From Virgisporangium aliadipatigenens (lineage in GTDB: Bacteria; Actinomycetota; Actinomycetes; Mycobacteriales; Micromonosporaceae): a DNA stretch of 64,000 nucleotides. A model generated the notes under the pieces. It saw nothing but the letters and a program-made list of their open reading frames with translations, made no database searches and was not told where the DNA came from. The stretch spans positions 1 through 64,000 of the forward strand of contig NZ_BOPF01000032.1 in the NCBI RefSeq assembly GCF_016863615.1, in the 5' to 3' direction. Positions 47,555 to 57,631 of the stretch are shown here, piece after piece. Made by a program: the position numbers and the translations under genes. Position 1 is the first letter of the stretch. Each line of letters opens with the position of its first letter.

Positions 47555-50140
47555 GTGACGCGTTCACCGTTCACGCGTGCCGCGCTCGCAGGAGGTCTGG
47601 TCGGCGCGCTGATCGCCGTACCGCCGGCCTGGGCCGAAGGCCCCGAGCAGATCGTCAACGGCACGTTCGACAACGGCACCGCCAACTGGTGGTCCACCGC
47701 CAACGCCCCCATCTCCGTCGTCGACGGCGAGCTGTGCCTCTCCGGGCCCGGCGGCACCGTCAACCCCTGGGACGTCATCGTCGGCCAGGACAACATCGAC
47801 ATCGTCAACGGCGAGACGTACAAGCTGTCGTTCACGGCGCACGCGAGTGTGCCGATCGTGGCGCGCGTCCTCGTGCAGAACAGCGCCACCTACCTCGAGT
47901 CGCTCGGCGGCGTCACCGACCCGCCCGTGGACACCACGCGGCGCACGTACGAGTACACGTTCGCCGGCAAGGAGGACAACCCGGCCGGGCAGTTCGCCTT
48001 CCAGGTCGGCGGCAAGAGCGCTGAACCTTTCACGTTCTGCTTCGACGACGTCTCGCTCACCGGCGGCGCCGTCATCCCGCCGTACGAACCCGACACCGGC
48101 CCGCGCGTGCGCGTCAACCAGGTCGGCTACCTGCCGAACGGGCCCAAGGCCGCCACGCTCGTCACGACCGCCACGACACCGGTCGCCTGGCAGCTCAAGG
48201 ACGCCACCGGCACCACCGTTCTCAGTGGACGCTCCACGCCGGCCGGCACCGAACGCACCTCCGGCCTCAACGTGCACACCGTCGACTTCACCCGCTACAC
48301 CCGCACCGGAACGGGCTACACGCTCGTCGCCGACGGCGAGACCAGCCACCCGTTCGACCTGTCGGCCGCGCCGTACGCGAAGCTGCGCACCGACGCCCTC
48401 TCGGTCTACTACCCGTGGCGCAGCGGTATCGCCATCGACGACGCCATCGCCCCGGGCTACGGCCGCCCCGCCGGTCACGTCGGCGTGAGCCCCAACCAGG
48501 GCGACACGAACGTCGGGTGCTGGCAGGCCGGCTGCGACTACACCCTGGACGTCTCCGGCGGTTGGTACGACGCCGCCGACCACGGCAAGTACGTCGTCAA
48601 CGGCGGCATCGCCGTGCACCAGCTGATGAGTTCGTTCGAACGCACGAAGACCGCGCGCAGCGCCACCCCCGCGAAGGACGGCGCGTTGCGCCTGCCGGAG
48701 ACCGGCAACAGCGTGCCGGACGTTCTCGACGAGGCCCGGTGGGAGCTGGAGTTCCTGCTGAAGATGCAGGTGCCCGCCGGCAAGCCGCTCGCCGGAATGG
48801 CGCACCACAAGGTGCACGACGAGGCGTGGACCGGCATTCCGCTGTACCCGCACGAGGATCCGCAGCGGCGCTTCCTGCACCCGCCGTCGACGGCCGCGAC
48901 GCTCAACCTGGCGGCCACCGCCGCGCAGTGCGCCCGGCTGTTCGCGCCGTACGACGCGACGTTCGCCGCGCGGTGCAAGAAGGCGGCCGAGACCGCGTAC
49001 GCCGCGGCGAAGGCGAACCCGGCGGTCTACGCGCCCGGCGGAGCGGACAACCCGCCCGGCGGCGGCCCCTACGACGACCGCGACGTCAGCGACGAGTTCT
49101 ACTGGGCGGCGGCCGAGCTGTACCTGACCACCGGCCGCTCGCAGTACGCCGCCGACGTGATGGCCTCGATGCACCACACCGCCGACGTGTGGCGGGAGCG
49201 CGGGTTCGACTGGGGCCACGTCGCCCAGCTCGCCCGCCTCGAACTGGCAACCGTCCCCAACGCGCTGCCCGACCGCGAGCGGGTGCGACGTTCCGTCGTG
49301 GACGGTGCGCGCAAGTACCTGGCGACCCAGCGCACCAGCCCGTGGTCCCTCACGTACGCGCCGTCGGACAACGTCTTCGACTGGGGCTCCAACCAGCTCG
49401 TGCTCAACAACCTGGTGGTCATCGCGACCGCGTTCGACCTGACGAACGACGCCACCTACCGCGACGCCGTCGTGCGGGGCATGGACTACCTGCTCGGCCG
49501 CAACGCGCTCAACCAGTCCTACGTCACGGGCTACGGCGAGCACCACTCCGAACGCATGCACAGCCGCTGGTTCGCGCACTCCGTTGCGCCCGCGATGCCG
49601 AAGCCGCCCGTGGGCAGCATCGCCGGCGGCCCCAACTCGGCGTCGTCCACCTGGGACCCGACCGCCGCGGACAAGCTCGCGGGCTGCGTCGACACGCCGC
49701 AGTTCTGCTACATCGACGACATCCAGTCCTGGTCCACCAACGAGATCGCGATCAACTGGGCGTCGGCGTTGGGCTGGGTCGCGGGCTTCGTCGCCGACCA
49801 GGGCAACGGCGGCAAGCTCCCGCCCGCGGGTGCCTGCCGGGTCGACTACCACGCCCTCAAGCTGCCCGGTGGCAGCCAGGTCGTCGCGTTGACCGTCACC
49901 AACACCGGCCGTCGCACCGTGGACGGCTGGACCGTCGAGTTCGCGTTCACCGGCGGCCAGCGGGTCGTCGGGGCCGTCGGCGCCACCAGCACCCAGCAGG
50001 GCGCCACGCTCACGCTGCACGACGACGATCGGTTGCGGCCCAGGGGGTCGGCGACCGTCCTGTTCGCGGCCACGGATCCCGTCGGGACCGTGGCGCCGGT
50101 ACCCGAGCTGTTCAGGCTGAATGGGGAGGCTTGCGGCTGA
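47555..50140 (+). CDS. Secreted GH9 cellulase with CBM4, Ig-like and CBM2-like domains
   Basis: An 861-residue exported cellulase starting at GTG with GAGGAG six bases upstream. Signal peptide 1-27; CBM4/9 module about 30-170; CelD-type Ig-like domain about 185-275 ('[20 protein letters not shown]'); GH9 catalytic domain about 280-745 with base/nucleophile Asp in '[14 protein letters not shown]', His/Arg in '[13 protein letters not shown]' and acid Glu in '[11 protein letters not shown]'; a C-terminal CBM2-like module about 755-861. It hydrolyses cellulose, probably processively, and should be induced by cellobiose through the CebR box. Confidence 0.95.
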   Translation: MTRSPFTRAALAGGLVGALIAVPPAWAEGPEQIVNGTFDNGTANWWSTANAPISVVDGELCLSGPGGTVNPWDVIVGQDNIDIVNGETYKLSFTAHASVPIVARVLVQNSATYLESLGGVTDPPVDTTRRTYEYTFAGKEDNPAGQFAFQVGGKSAEPFTFCFDDVSLTGGAVIPPYEPDTGPRVRVNQVGYLPNGPKAATLVTTATTPVAWQLKDATGTTVLSGRSTPAGTERTSGLNVHTVDFTRYTRTGTGYTLVADGETSHPFDLSAAPYAKLRTDALSVYYPWRSGIAIDDAIAPGYGRPAGHVGVSPNQGDTNVGCWQAGCDYTLDVSGGWYDAADHGKYVVNGGIAVHQLMSSFERTKTARSATPAKDGALRLPETGNSVPDVLDEARWELEFLLKMQVPAGKPLAGMAHHKVHDEAWTGIPLYPHEDPQRRFLHPPSTAATLNLAATAAQCARLFAPYDATFAARCKKAAETAYAAAKANPAVYAPGGADNPPGGGPYDDRDVSDEFYWAAAELYLTTGRSQYAADVMASMHHTADVWRERGFDWGHVAQLARLELATVPNALPDRERVRRSVVDGARKYLATQRTSPWSLTYAPSDNVFDWGSNQLVLNNLVVIATAFDLTNDATYRDAVVRGMDYLLGRNALNQSYVTGYGEHHSERMHSRWFAHSVAPAMPKPPVGSIAGGPNSASSTWDPTAADKLAGCVDTPQFCYIDDIQSWSTNEIAINWASALGWVAGFVADQGNGGKLPPAGACRVDYHALKLPGGSQVVALTVTNTGRRTVDGWTVEFAFTGGQRVVGAVGATSTQQGATLTLHDDDRLRPRGSATVLFAATDPVGTVAPVPELFRLNGEACG

Positions 50141-50320
50141 CGGCCGGGGCACGGTACACCGGCGGGGGCCGGTGACCGGTCGGGGTACCGCGCGCGGGCC
50201 GGCCTCTGGGCAGGGCCGGCCCGCGCGGACCATCCCGTCCGGGGAGTGACATCCGGTTTTCGTCGATGACCCGGGGGGTACCGGAGAGACGTTCCCGTGA
50301 CGTCCCCCTGGAGGAACCGA

Positions 50321-51355
50321 ATGTCAGAAATCCTCGCCGCGTCCAGCGTGGACGTGCAGGGCGGGCTCAGCGACATGCTGCGCACGATCCTGCTGTTCCT
50401 GCCGAAGGCGCTCCTGTTCGTGCTGATCCTGGTCGTCGGCTACATCGTCGCCAAGGTCCTGCTCAAGGTCGTCGACAAGGTGCTCGAACGGGTCGGGTTC
50501 GACCGCGTGGTGGAACGCGGGGGCATCCGCGCCGCGCTCGCCCACAGCAAGTACGACGCCAGCGACATCGTCGCCAAGCTCGTGTACTACGCGGTGCTGC
50601 TGTTCACGCTGCAGCTCGCGTTCGGCGTGTGGGGGCCGAACCCGGTCTCCGACCTGCTCAACGACGTCATCGCCTGGCTGCCGAACGCGTTCGTCGCGAT
50701 CGTCATCGTGGTGATCGCCGCGGCTATCGGTGCGGCCGTCAAGGACATGATCAGCGGTGCGCTCGGCGGCCTCTCCTACGGGCGCATCCTGGCGAACGTC
50801 GCCTCGTGGTTCATCGTCGGGCTCGGCGTCATCGCCGCGCTCAACCAGATCGGGGTGGCCACCACGGTCACCATGCCGGTCCTGATCGCCGTTCTGGCCA
50901 CGGTCGCCGGCATCCTCATCGTGGGCGTCGGCGGCGGGCTCGTGAAGCCGATGCAGTCCCGCTGGGAGGGCATGCTCGAACGGGCGCGGACGGAGTCGCA
51001 GACCATCGCGGAGCACGCCAAGGCGTACTCGGCCGGTCAGCGCGACATGGAGGAGGCCATGGCCGGCCAGGTGTACGCGGGTGCGGCCACGCCGGCGCCG
51101 GCGTCGGTGCGCACGTCGTTCGACCAGGAGCCGGTGCAGCCCGGGACGACCCCGGTCGCCACGCCGGCCTCGACCGCTCCGGCCACGCCGGCGACTTCGG
51201 CCACTCCGGCGACGGAGGCCACGGGTACGGCCCGCCGGTCGGGCGCCGCGGCCACGCCGGACGTTCCGCCGCAGGCCGCTCCGCCGCCGCGCGGCTGGCC
51301 GGTCAGCGAACAGCCGACGCAGGTCATCCCGCAGACGCCGCCCGCGCAGCAGTAG
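50321..51355 (+). CDS. MscS-like mechanosensitive channel (TM-helix repeat type)
   Basis: A 344-residue membrane protein: helices near 22-42, 80-100, 112-140, 160-180 and 190-210, with the conserved 'LNDVIAWLPNAFVAIVIVVI' and 'AAVKDMISGALGG' segments of small-conductance channel relatives. The last 100 residues are a long Ala/Pro/Thr cytoplasmic tail ('TPATSATPATEATG'). It probably releases solutes on osmotic downshock. ATG 50321 has GGAGG six bases upstream; an earlier start at 50297 lacks one. Ends at a strong terminator. Confidence 0.85.
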   Translation: MSEILAASSVDVQGGLSDMLRTILLFLPKALLFVLILVVGYIVAKVLLKVVDKVLERVGFDRVVERGGIRAALAHSKYDASDIVAKLVYYAVLLFTLQLAFGVWGPNPVSDLLNDVIAWLPNAFVAIVIVVIAAAIGAAVKDMISGALGGLSYGRILANVASWFIVGLGVIAALNQIGVATTVTMPVLIAVLATVAGILIVGVGGGLVKPMQSRWEGMLERARTESQTIAEHAKAYSAGQRDMEEAMAGQVYAGAATPAPASVRTSFDQEPVQPGTTPVATPASTAPATPATSATPATEATGTARRSGAAATPDVPPQAAPPPRGWPVSEQPTQVIPQTPPAQQ

Positions 51356-51366
51356 GACACGTTCGG

Positions 51367-51397
51367 AAGAAGGCCGGCCGCGATGGCCGGCCTTCTT
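51367..51397. terminator. Bidirectional hairpin terminator
   Basis: AAGAAGGCCGGCC (51367-51379) and its exact complement (51385-51397) around GCGAT, with flanking A and T tracts; serves the channel gene (+) and chemoreceptor gene (-). Confidence 0.9.
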
Positions 51398-52996
51398 TCA
51401 TGCGTGGAATCGCCCCACGGCCTGCTGGAGTTCGGTGCTCATGCGGGCCAGTTCGTCGGCGGCGTCCTGCGCCTCCTTGATCCGTTCCGTCGTGGCCCGT
51501 CCCGCCTCGGCGACCTGGGAGATGTTCGTGGCGATGCGCTGCGAACCGTCCGCCGCGTCGGAGACGTTGCGGCCGATCTCGTTGGTCGTGGACGTCTGTT
51601 CCTCGACCGCGCTGGCGATCGTGGTCTGGTAGTCGTTCATCTTGTTGATCACCTCGGAGATGCGGGAGATCGCCTCCACCGCGCCCGAGGTGTCCGCCTG
51701 GATCGACGTGATCCGCCGGGAGATGTCCTCCGTGGCCTTCGCGGTCTCCTGGGCGAGTTCCTTCACCTCGCCGGCCACCACCGCGAAACCCTTGCCGGCG
51801 TCGCCGGCGCGCGCGGACTCGATCGTCGCGTTGAGCGCGAGCAGGTTCGTCTGCTCGGCGATCGCCGTGATCACCCGGATCACGTTGCCGATCTCCGCCG
51901 ACGAGTCGCCCAGCTTGGAGACCGTCTCGGTGGTCTGCGCCGCGACCGCCATCGCGTCCGCCGACACCTGCACCGCCGCGGCCGCGTTCTGCGAGATCTC
52001 CCGGATACTCGCCGTCATCTCCTCCGCGCCGGCCGCGACCGTCGTCACGTTCCTCGACACGGAACCGGCCGCGCTCGACGCGACGTTCGCCTGCTCCACG
52101 GTGTGGTCGACCGAACGGGACACCTCGCCCGCGACCGTCGTGAGGCGCTGCGACGCGTCCGCCAACTGCGTCGCCGAGCCGGTGACCAGCCGCAACACGT
52201 CGGCGATCGAGTCCAGCGAACGGTTCACGGCGGCGCCCATCTGCGCCAGTTCTCGGCCGCCCGAGACCGGCACGCGCACCCGCAGGTCGCCGTCGGCCAC
52301 CCGGTCGAGCACGTCGATCGCCCGGTGCAGCGGCCGCAGCAGGCTCCGTGCGGTCAGCAGCGCCAGGGTCATCGACAGCACCACCCCGATCGCCAGCATC
52401 GCGAACGTCGACATCCGCGCGCTCTCGTACGCCGCGGCCGCCTCGTCGGCGTGCGTCTTCGCCGCCTGCTGCTCCGACTCGCCCGCCTCGGTCAGCGCGG
52501 CCGCGATGTCGAGGCTGAGCTGGTTGAGCGTCTGCCCGACGTTGGGGTCACCGGCCGCGCCGCGCGCCTGCTGCGCCGCGGTGTCGGCCATGATCTGACC
52601 GAACTTCGTGTAGTCGGCGCGCACCCGTTCCAGCGCCGCCAGCGACGTGGCGGTCATCGGTAGCTTCTCCGCGGCGTCGAGCTGCTGCCCCATGGACGTG
52701 AACGCCTCGGTCGCCTGCTTCACCATCGTGGCGTGCACTGCGGGCGGCTGGCCCGGGATGGCGGAGGCGGCCGAGTTCGTGGTGTACGTCCCGAACGTGA
52801 TCTCCAACCGCTGGATCGCGCTGAGCGGCACCGTGCCCTGGGCGTACACCTCGGAGGCGGACTCGTTCAGTGACGCCATGCGGTTCACCGCGAAGCCGCC
52901 CAGCACCACGATGATCATGAGCACCAGCGCGAAGCTCGCGAGCAGGCGTTCGCGCAGGCCCATGGCGCGTCGAGCGGTGTCGTCATGCGTGGTCAT
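51398..52996 (-). CDS. Methyl-accepting chemotaxis protein
   Basis: A 532-residue receptor: membrane helix about 18-40, an extracellular four-helix-bundle-type sensor about 41-190, second helix about 191-213, HAMP about 214-266 ('[20 protein letters not shown]') and a cytoplasmic signalling hairpin with the highly conserved tip '[20 protein letters not shown]' then '[20 protein letters not shown]'. Signals through CheW/CheA, neither of which is encoded in the window. The frame is open upstream but the family start is the ATG at 52996. Last gene of a minus-strand signalling run. Confidence 0.95.
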   Translation of the reverse strand: MTTHDDTARRAMGLRERLLASFALVLMIIVVLGGFAVNRMASLNESASEVYAQGTVPLSAIQRLEITFGTYTTNSAASAIPGQPPAVHATMVKQATEAFTSMGQQLDAAEKLPMTATSLAALERVRADYTKFGQIMADTAAQQARGAAGDPNVGQTLNQLSLDIAAALTEAGESEQQAAKTHADEAAAAYESARMSTFAMLAIGVVLSMTLALLTARSLLRPLHRAIDVLDRVADGDLRVRVPVSGGRELAQMGAAVNRSLDSIADVLRLVTGSATQLADASQRLTTVAGEVSRSVDHTVEQANVASSAAGSVSRNVTTVAAGAEEMTASIREISQNAAAAVQVSADAMAVAAQTTETVSKLGDSSAEIGNVIRVITAIAEQTNLLALNATIESARAGDAGKGFAVVAGEVKELAQETAKATEDISRRITSIQADTSGAVEAISRISEVINKMNDYQTTIASAVEEQTSTTNEIGRNVSDAADGSQRIATNISQVAEAGRATTERIKEAQDAADELARMSTELQQAVGRFHA

Positions 52997-53051
52997 CACG
53001 GACTCGTATCGACCGCTAGGCCCTGAAAGTAAGGAAATGCCGCATTGAAAC

Positions 53052-54230
53052 TCAAGATCTGCCGGGCGCCGACCCCGACGACGACGGCGGCGGGCTCCAC
53101 CCGGGTGGGGGCGGCGCACCCTCGGGCGGCGGCCACGGCGGTGGCCAGGGCGGCGGCGATCCGCCCGGCGGAGGCGGCGGGTAGTACCCCGGATAGCCCG
53201 GCGGGGGCGGCGCGGTCGGCCCCCCGTCCGGCCCGAACATCAGCTCGGCCCCGCGTGCCGCCGCCACGACCAGGCCGAGCGCCAGCGGCACGCCGATCAC
53301 GGCCGCGATCACGTGCCGCCGGTCGAACCGTCCCCGCTGTCGCGGAATCGACCCCCGACTGACCAGCGCACCGGGGCGCACCCGCCCCGCGGCCCCGCCG
53401 GGCGGCGCGCTCACCAGCGCCAGCAGCAACTCCTGGGCGGTCGGCCGGTCGGCCGGATCCTTCAGCAGCGCGGCCGCCACCAGTTCCCGCAAGCCGTCCG
53501 GCAGCACGCGCAGGTCCGGCTCCGCGTTGAGGATGCGCCACGAGCGCGACGTGGCGTCCGTTCCCCCGAACGGGTGATCGCCGCTCCCGGCGTAAGCGAT
53601 GCAACAACCCCAGCCGAAGACGTCCATCGCCGGCACCGGCTCGCCGCCGTCCAGCTGCTCCGGCGCCGACCAGCCGAGGCTGCCCATCACCAGGCCGGTG
53701 GCGGTGTAGCCGGTGCTCAGGTCGAGCGCCCGGGCGATGCCGAAGTCGATGATCCGCACCCCGCCGAGGGTGACCATGACGTTGCTCGGCTTCAGATCGC
53801 GGTGCACCAGGTCGCTGTCGTGCACGGCGGTCAGCGCCGCCGCGACGCCCACGGCCAGGTTGTGCAGCGCGTCCGGCGCCATCGGCCCGTTGCGCTGCAC
53901 CAGCTCGTGCAGCGCCATCCCGTCGAGGAACTCCGTCACCAGGTACGGCCGGCCGTTCAGCTGCCCGTCGGCGCGCACCGGCGCGGTGCAGAACGCCGGC
54001 ACCCGCCGCGCGAGCTGGATCTCCCGCGTGAACCGGGCCCGGAACTCCGGATCCTGCGCCAGATGCGGGTGGATCACCTTGATCGCGACCCGGCCGGTGC
54101 CGTCGTGGCTGCCGTCGGTGGCCAGGTACACCGACGCCATCCCGCCCACGCCGAGGCGGCCGAGCAGGCGGTAGCCCCCGATCTCCGTCGGGTCGGACTG
54201 TTCCAGCGGCGCGACGGCAGCCGGGCTCAA
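53052..54230 (-). CDS. Ser/Thr protein kinase with Pro-rich extracellular tail
   Basis: A 392-residue kinase starting at TTG with GGGAGG upstream. The catalytic domain (about 18-275) has '[12 protein letters not shown]', Lys in 'RVAIKVIH', 'HRDLKPSN' and 'DFGIA', so it appears active. One membrane helix lies near 305-330; the last 65 residues are almost entirely Pro, Gly and Ser ('[19 protein letters not shown]'), probably spanning the cell wall. It lies 55 bases upstream of the chemoreceptor and 73 bases after the GGDEF gene. Confidence 0.93.
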   Translation of the reverse strand: MSPAAVAPLEQSDPTEIGGYRLLGRLGVGGMASVYLATDGSHDGTGRVAIKVIHPHLAQDPEFRARFTREIQLARRVPAFCTAPVRADGQLNGRPYLVTEFLDGMALHELVQRNGPMAPDALHNLAVGVAAALTAVHDSDLVHRDLKPSNVMVTLGGVRIIDFGIARALDLSTGYTATGLVMGSLGWSAPEQLDGGEPVPAMDVFGWGCCIAYAGSGDHPFGGTDATSRSWRILNAEPDLRVLPDGLRELVAAALLKDPADRPTAQELLLALVSAPPGGAAGRVRPGALVSRGSIPRQRGRFDRRHVIAAVIGVPLALGLVVAAARGAELMFGPDGGPTAPPPPGYPGYYPPPPPGGSPPPWPPPWPPPEGAPPPPGWSPPPSSSGSAPGRS

Positions 54231-54303
54231 CCCGGTACCTCCCAGGTCCGTCAGTTAGCGGGCCCGGACAGTGTGACCGTCCGTGTTGCGGAAGAAAAGT
54301 CGA

Positions 54304-55674
54304 TCAGGCGATCGCGGGAGTCAGGTGCTCCAGCACGTAGCGGCTGCCGGAGGCCTTCGCCATGTGGTGGGCGTCGTTCGCCGCCTCGATCAGCCGGTCC
54401 GGGCTCGCGTCCAAGCCGTCCTGACCGGCCACGACGACCGCGCCGATCACCGCGGGCACCTTGAGCTGAGCGTCCGCGATCGTCACCGGTTCATCGAGGG
54501 AACGCATGATGCGCGCCGCCACCATGTCGACGTTCTCCTCGGAGCCGGCGTTCTCCAGGAGGGCCACGAAGCCCTCGCCCTGCACCCGGCCCACCGTGTC
54601 GCTGCCGCGCAGTGCGGCGACGAGCCGGTTCGCCGTCGAGCGCAGCACCTCGTCGAACGCCTCGCGGCCCAGCGGCTCGGCCGCCCGCGCGCCGTCGGCG
54701 AGGTCGATGAAGAGCACGGCCAGCGTGGTGCCGTTGCGGCAGGCCCGCGCGAACGCGTCGTAGAGCCGGTTGGTGAGCATGCGCTTGTTGGGCAGGCCGG
54801 TGAGGGCGTCGTGCAGCGCGCGGTGCTCCTCGCGGCGCTGGTCCGTGATGTCGCGGTTGACCAGCACGTATCCGCGCAGTGCGCCGAAGTCGTCCGTGGT
54901 GGTGTTGAGCGAGCAGAGAACGGTGAGCGGGATGCCGTCGGCACGGCGTTCGCGGATCTCGCCGCGCCAGCCGCCGTGCTCCATCGCGATGCCGCTCACG
55001 TCCGACAGCGCCAGCGGCAGCCCGTCGTTCGTCATGAACTGCGTGTTGAGCAGCGAGAACAGGTCGCAGCCGAGGGCGTCGGCGCGGGTGTAGCCGTAGA
55101 TGCGTTCGGCGCCGGCGTTCCAGCTGACGACCCGCCGGTCGGCGTCGAGGCTCACCAGGGCGTCGGAGATGTCGTCGAGCACCTCGATCTGGCGGCGCAG
55201 TTCCTCCGTCACAGCGGTGGCGTCGGCCAGCACGCGGGCGTTCATGATCGTCACCGCGGTGAGGTCGGCGAGCGTCGTGGCGAACGCGAGGTCCTCCTCG
55301 CCGATGGTCTGGTCGAGCAGCGAACCGGCGGCGACGCCCACCAGCCGGCCGTGCACCGACATCGGCACGAGGCACATGCCGCCGCCGAGCGCGGGTTCGT
55401 CGGCGATGAGCACCGCCTGCCCGGCCGTGAGCGCCGGGTGCGGGATGCCGGAGCCGCTCTGCACCAGGTCGGCGATGCGGTCCAGCAGAACGGGGTCGTG
55501 CCCGGCCAGTTCGACCAGGAGCGGGCCACCGCCGGGCGGGGTCAGCCACACGCTGATGCCACCGGGGAAGTACGGCGCCAGGTGGGTTGCCAGCGCCGCG
55601 GCCAGGCGGTCCTCGGCCGACATCGCCTCGACCATCCCGTCGGCGACGTCGACCACTGCGCGCAGGCGGATCAT
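54304..55674 (-). CDS. GAF-PAS-GGDEF protein with degenerate GGDEF motif
   Basis: A 456-residue signalling protein: a GAF-type sensor (about 20-150), a PAS domain (about 165-280; 'SWNAGAERIYGYTRADALG') and a GGDEF-fold domain (about 295-450; 'HDALTGLPNKRMLTNRL'). The active loop reads QGEGF instead of GGDEF (near 365-369), and the metal-binding 'DLDGFK' is 'DLADGAR', so diguanylate cyclase activity is unlikely; it may sense a ligand or bind partners. ATG with GGAGG upstream. Located 31 bases after the thymidylate-kinase-like gene. Confidence 0.92.
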   Translation of the reverse strand: MIRLRAVVDVADGMVEAMSAEDRLAAALATHLAPYFPGGISVWLTPPGGGPLLVELAGHDPVLLDRIADLVQSGSGIPHPALTAGQAVLIADEPALGGGMCLVPMSVHGRLVGVAAGSLLDQTIGEEDLAFATTLADLTAVTIMNARVLADATAVTEELRRQIEVLDDISDALVSLDADRRVVSWNAGAERIYGYTRADALGCDLFSLLNTQFMTNDGLPLALSDVSGIAMEHGGWRGEIRERRADGIPLTVLCSLNTTTDDFGALRGYVLVNRDITDQRREEHRALHDALTGLPNKRMLTNRLYDAFARACRNGTTLAVLFIDLADGARAAEPLGREAFDEVLRSTANRLVAALRGSDTVGRVQGEGFVALLENAGSEENVDMVAARIMRSLDEPVTIADAQLKVPAVIGAVVVAGQDGLDASPDRLIEAANDAHHMAKASGSRYVLEHLTPAIA

Positions 55675-55705
55675 GGCGCATACCTCCGGAGCGCTGGGGC
55701 TGACC

Positions 55706-56401
55706 TCACTTTTCGAGAATCGGCGCCTGCGCGGGAGGGTTGAGGACTTCGGCGTCGGCAGCGTCGGGATCGAGGCCGGGCAGCCGGGCGGCGACGGCGG
55801 CCCGCAGGGCCCGCTGCACGGTGGCGGGATCCCGGTCGGCGTCCACGATCACGAACCGCTCGGCCTCCGGCAGTGAACGGTACGCCGCGTCGGCGGCGGC
55901 CAGGTAGTCGAGATCCTCGTGATCGGTGCCACGCAGCTCGATCCGGGTGTACGCCAGCCCGGGCCGAACGGCCAGGAAGACCGTCAGGTGCGGCTCGGGG
56001 AACGCGCGGAACCACCGCCGCGCCCGCCGTTCCCGCCGGGTGCCGGCGCGTCCCGCGGAGTGCGCACGCGCGCTGGCGTACTGGCACCACGAGTACCGGT
56101 CCATGACGGCGGTGCGCCGCCGCAGCCGGGAACGCACGAGCGCCCGCAGGATGGCGATCCAGCGCAGCACGGTCTCGACGAAGAGCATGCCGCCGGTACC
56201 GAGCAGGTTTTGCGCGTCGCGGTAGCCGAGCCGCTTGGCCAGGAGCCCGAACCAGCGGCGACCGCCGGCGTTCTGCCAGTAGTCCGCGGGGTGGCCGTGC
56301 GTGTCCAGCCACTCGGCGAGCAGATGCGCCTGGGTGGTCTTACCCGCGCCGTCGATACCGACGAGGGCGATGATCCATCGTTTCGGATCTTTACCCTTCA
56401 T
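55706..56401 (-). CDS. Thymidylate-kinase-like P-loop kinase
   Basis: A 231-residue protein with Walker A GIDGAGKTT (15-23), the 'MDRYSWCQYASARAH' substrate/DR motif near 99-113 and a lid-like Arg-rich stretch 'RRERRARRWFRAFPEPHLTV'. This matches dTMP-kinase-fold proteins, including the divergent actinobacterial forms that are not the housekeeping enzyme. Substrate may be dTMP or another nucleotide. Its neighbours are signalling genes rather than DNA metabolism. Confidence 0.82.
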   Translation of the reverse strand: MKGKDPKRWIIALVGIDGAGKTTQAHLLAEWLDTHGHPADYWQNAGGRRWFGLLAKRLGYRDAQNLLGTGGMLFVETVLRWIAILRALVRSRLRRRTAVMDRYSWCQYASARAHSAGRAGTRRERRARRWFRAFPEPHLTVFLAVRPGLAYTRIELRGTDHEDLDYLAAADAAYRSLPEAERFVIVDADRDPATVQRALRAAVAARLPGLDPDAADAEVLNPPAQAPILEK

Positions 56402-56463
56402 CTGAGCTACGGTAACCCGCCCGCACCACTTCGGCGCCCCGTTACCGGGTACTGAAGGGCACC

Positions 56464-57222
56464 TCAGGCGGCCAACAGCCGCCAGTAGCCCCACGGGTTG
56501 TAGAACAGGTCGTCGTCCCGGTACCGGCTGCACTCGCGGTGTCGCAGCGTGCGAGTGGGGCTGTTGGCGTCGAGCCCGAAGGTGTCGCCGTCGTGGATCT
56601 CGTTGGTCCCGCGGTCGACCAGCAGGTAACGGCCCAGCCCGTCCATCCACTCCAGGCCGAGGTCGTCGTCGGCGGCGGTGATCTCGACGTCGGGCTCACC
56701 GAGCAGGTGCAGCCCACAGCTGTAGTACACGAGCCCGCTGGACAACGGCCGCCGCACGAACGCCGCGAACAGCGCCGGCGCCTGCCCCGCGCGGTCGGTG
56801 GCGGTGGCGGCCGCGTCGGCCAGGTAGAGCCAGCGCTCGCGGCCGTGCGCGATGCCGCTGCTCTCGCTCTTGACCGCGTCGGCACCCTCCCGCAGCAGCG
56901 CGCCGATGACGGCGAGCATGCGGGCCGACACCCCGAACGCGTCCTCGGCACCGGCCTGCGGCCCGAGGATGTAGGCGACCGCCTTGTGCTCGGCGACGGC
57001 GGCCTTGTCCCGGTCGGTGAAGCTCGGCACCACGCGGTCGGCGGAGACCTCGAACGCCTCCGGCATCCGCGGGTCGGGCTCGTCCTGGGTGTAGTCCCGG
57101 TCCAGCCGGAACCCGGGTCCACCGACCCGCCCGACGACGTCTGCGAGGCGCTCCACGTCGAGCTTCGCGCCGACCGCGCACACCACGTGCTGTGAGTGCG
57201 GTGGATTGACCTCGCTGGCCAT
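56464..57222 (-). CDS. DUF4261-like hypothetical protein
   Basis: A 252-residue soluble protein. The segment 'VYYSCGLHLLGEPDVEIT' near 165-182, with Ala-rich helices before it ('AFGVSARMLAVIGALLREGA'), resembles DUF4261, a family without known function. The Asn/Tyr/Trp-rich end 'DDDLFYNPWGYWRLLAA' is striking. ATG 57222 is chosen over an earlier frame start. Heads the minus-strand signalling run. Confidence 0.65.
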   Translation of the reverse strand: MASEVNPPHSQHVVCAVGAKLDVERLADVVGRVGGPGFRLDRDYTQDEPDPRMPEAFEVSADRVVPSFTDRDKAAVAEHKAVAYILGPQAGAEDAFGVSARMLAVIGALLREGADAVKSESSGIAHGRERWLYLADAAATATDRAGQAPALFAAFVRRPLSSGLVYYSCGLHLLGEPDVEITAADDDLGLEWMDGLGRYLLVDRGTNEIHDGDTFGLDANSPTRTLRHRECSRYRDDDLFYNPWGYWRLLAA

Positions 57223-57365
57223 GCGCGGACGGTAGCACGCCCACTCCCACCCGTCGGCGGAGCAACCCATCTGTGAGGCACTGTGAAATGGCAGCGTCAC
57301 GGGGTCGATCAGCTACGCACTGTGCAGGTAGGGTGTGCACCGTGTCGCTTCAGGAGGTACGACAG

Positions 57366-57566
57366 GTGCCCGTGGAGGCCCCGGACGCACGCATACTTCG
57401 TCAGCTCAAGCTGGCTGTGGACAGCATGAGTACCGATCGGGCGACCGCCTACGCCCGGTCTCTCGGCTTCACGCCTCCCACCTGCGAACGCGGCTGGGAG
57501 GTGCGGATCCGGGTCGAGCCGGACGGCTCCGAGGGCCCGGTCGTCTGGATCCGTGTCGCCTCTTAG
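57366..57566 (+). CDS. 66-residue hypothetical protein
   Basis: Small protein with a GTG start and AGGAGG eight bases upstream, the best ribosome site nearby. Helix 'ARILRQLKLAVDSMSTDRAT' then beta-rich 'WEVRIRVEPDGSEGPVVWIR'. No family recognised; the strong site and terminator-like hairpin after it support a real gene. An earlier in-frame GTG (57342) is possible. Confidence 0.7.
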   Translation: MPVEAPDARILRQLKLAVDSMSTDRATAYARSLGFTPPTCERGWEVRIRVEPDGSEGPVVWIRVAS

Positions 57567-57573
57567 ACAGCGG

Positions 57574-57604
57574 GCCCGACGGGGAGGACACCCCGCCGGG
57601 CCGA
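57574..57604. terminator. Imperfect GC-rich hairpin terminator
   Basis: GGGCCCGACGGGG and CCCCGCCGGGCC form an imperfect stem just after the 66-residue gene, also downstream of the convergent hypothetical gene. Confidence 0.6.
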
Positions 57605-57631
57605 CCGGTCAGAAACTGCCGGCGAGGTCGT

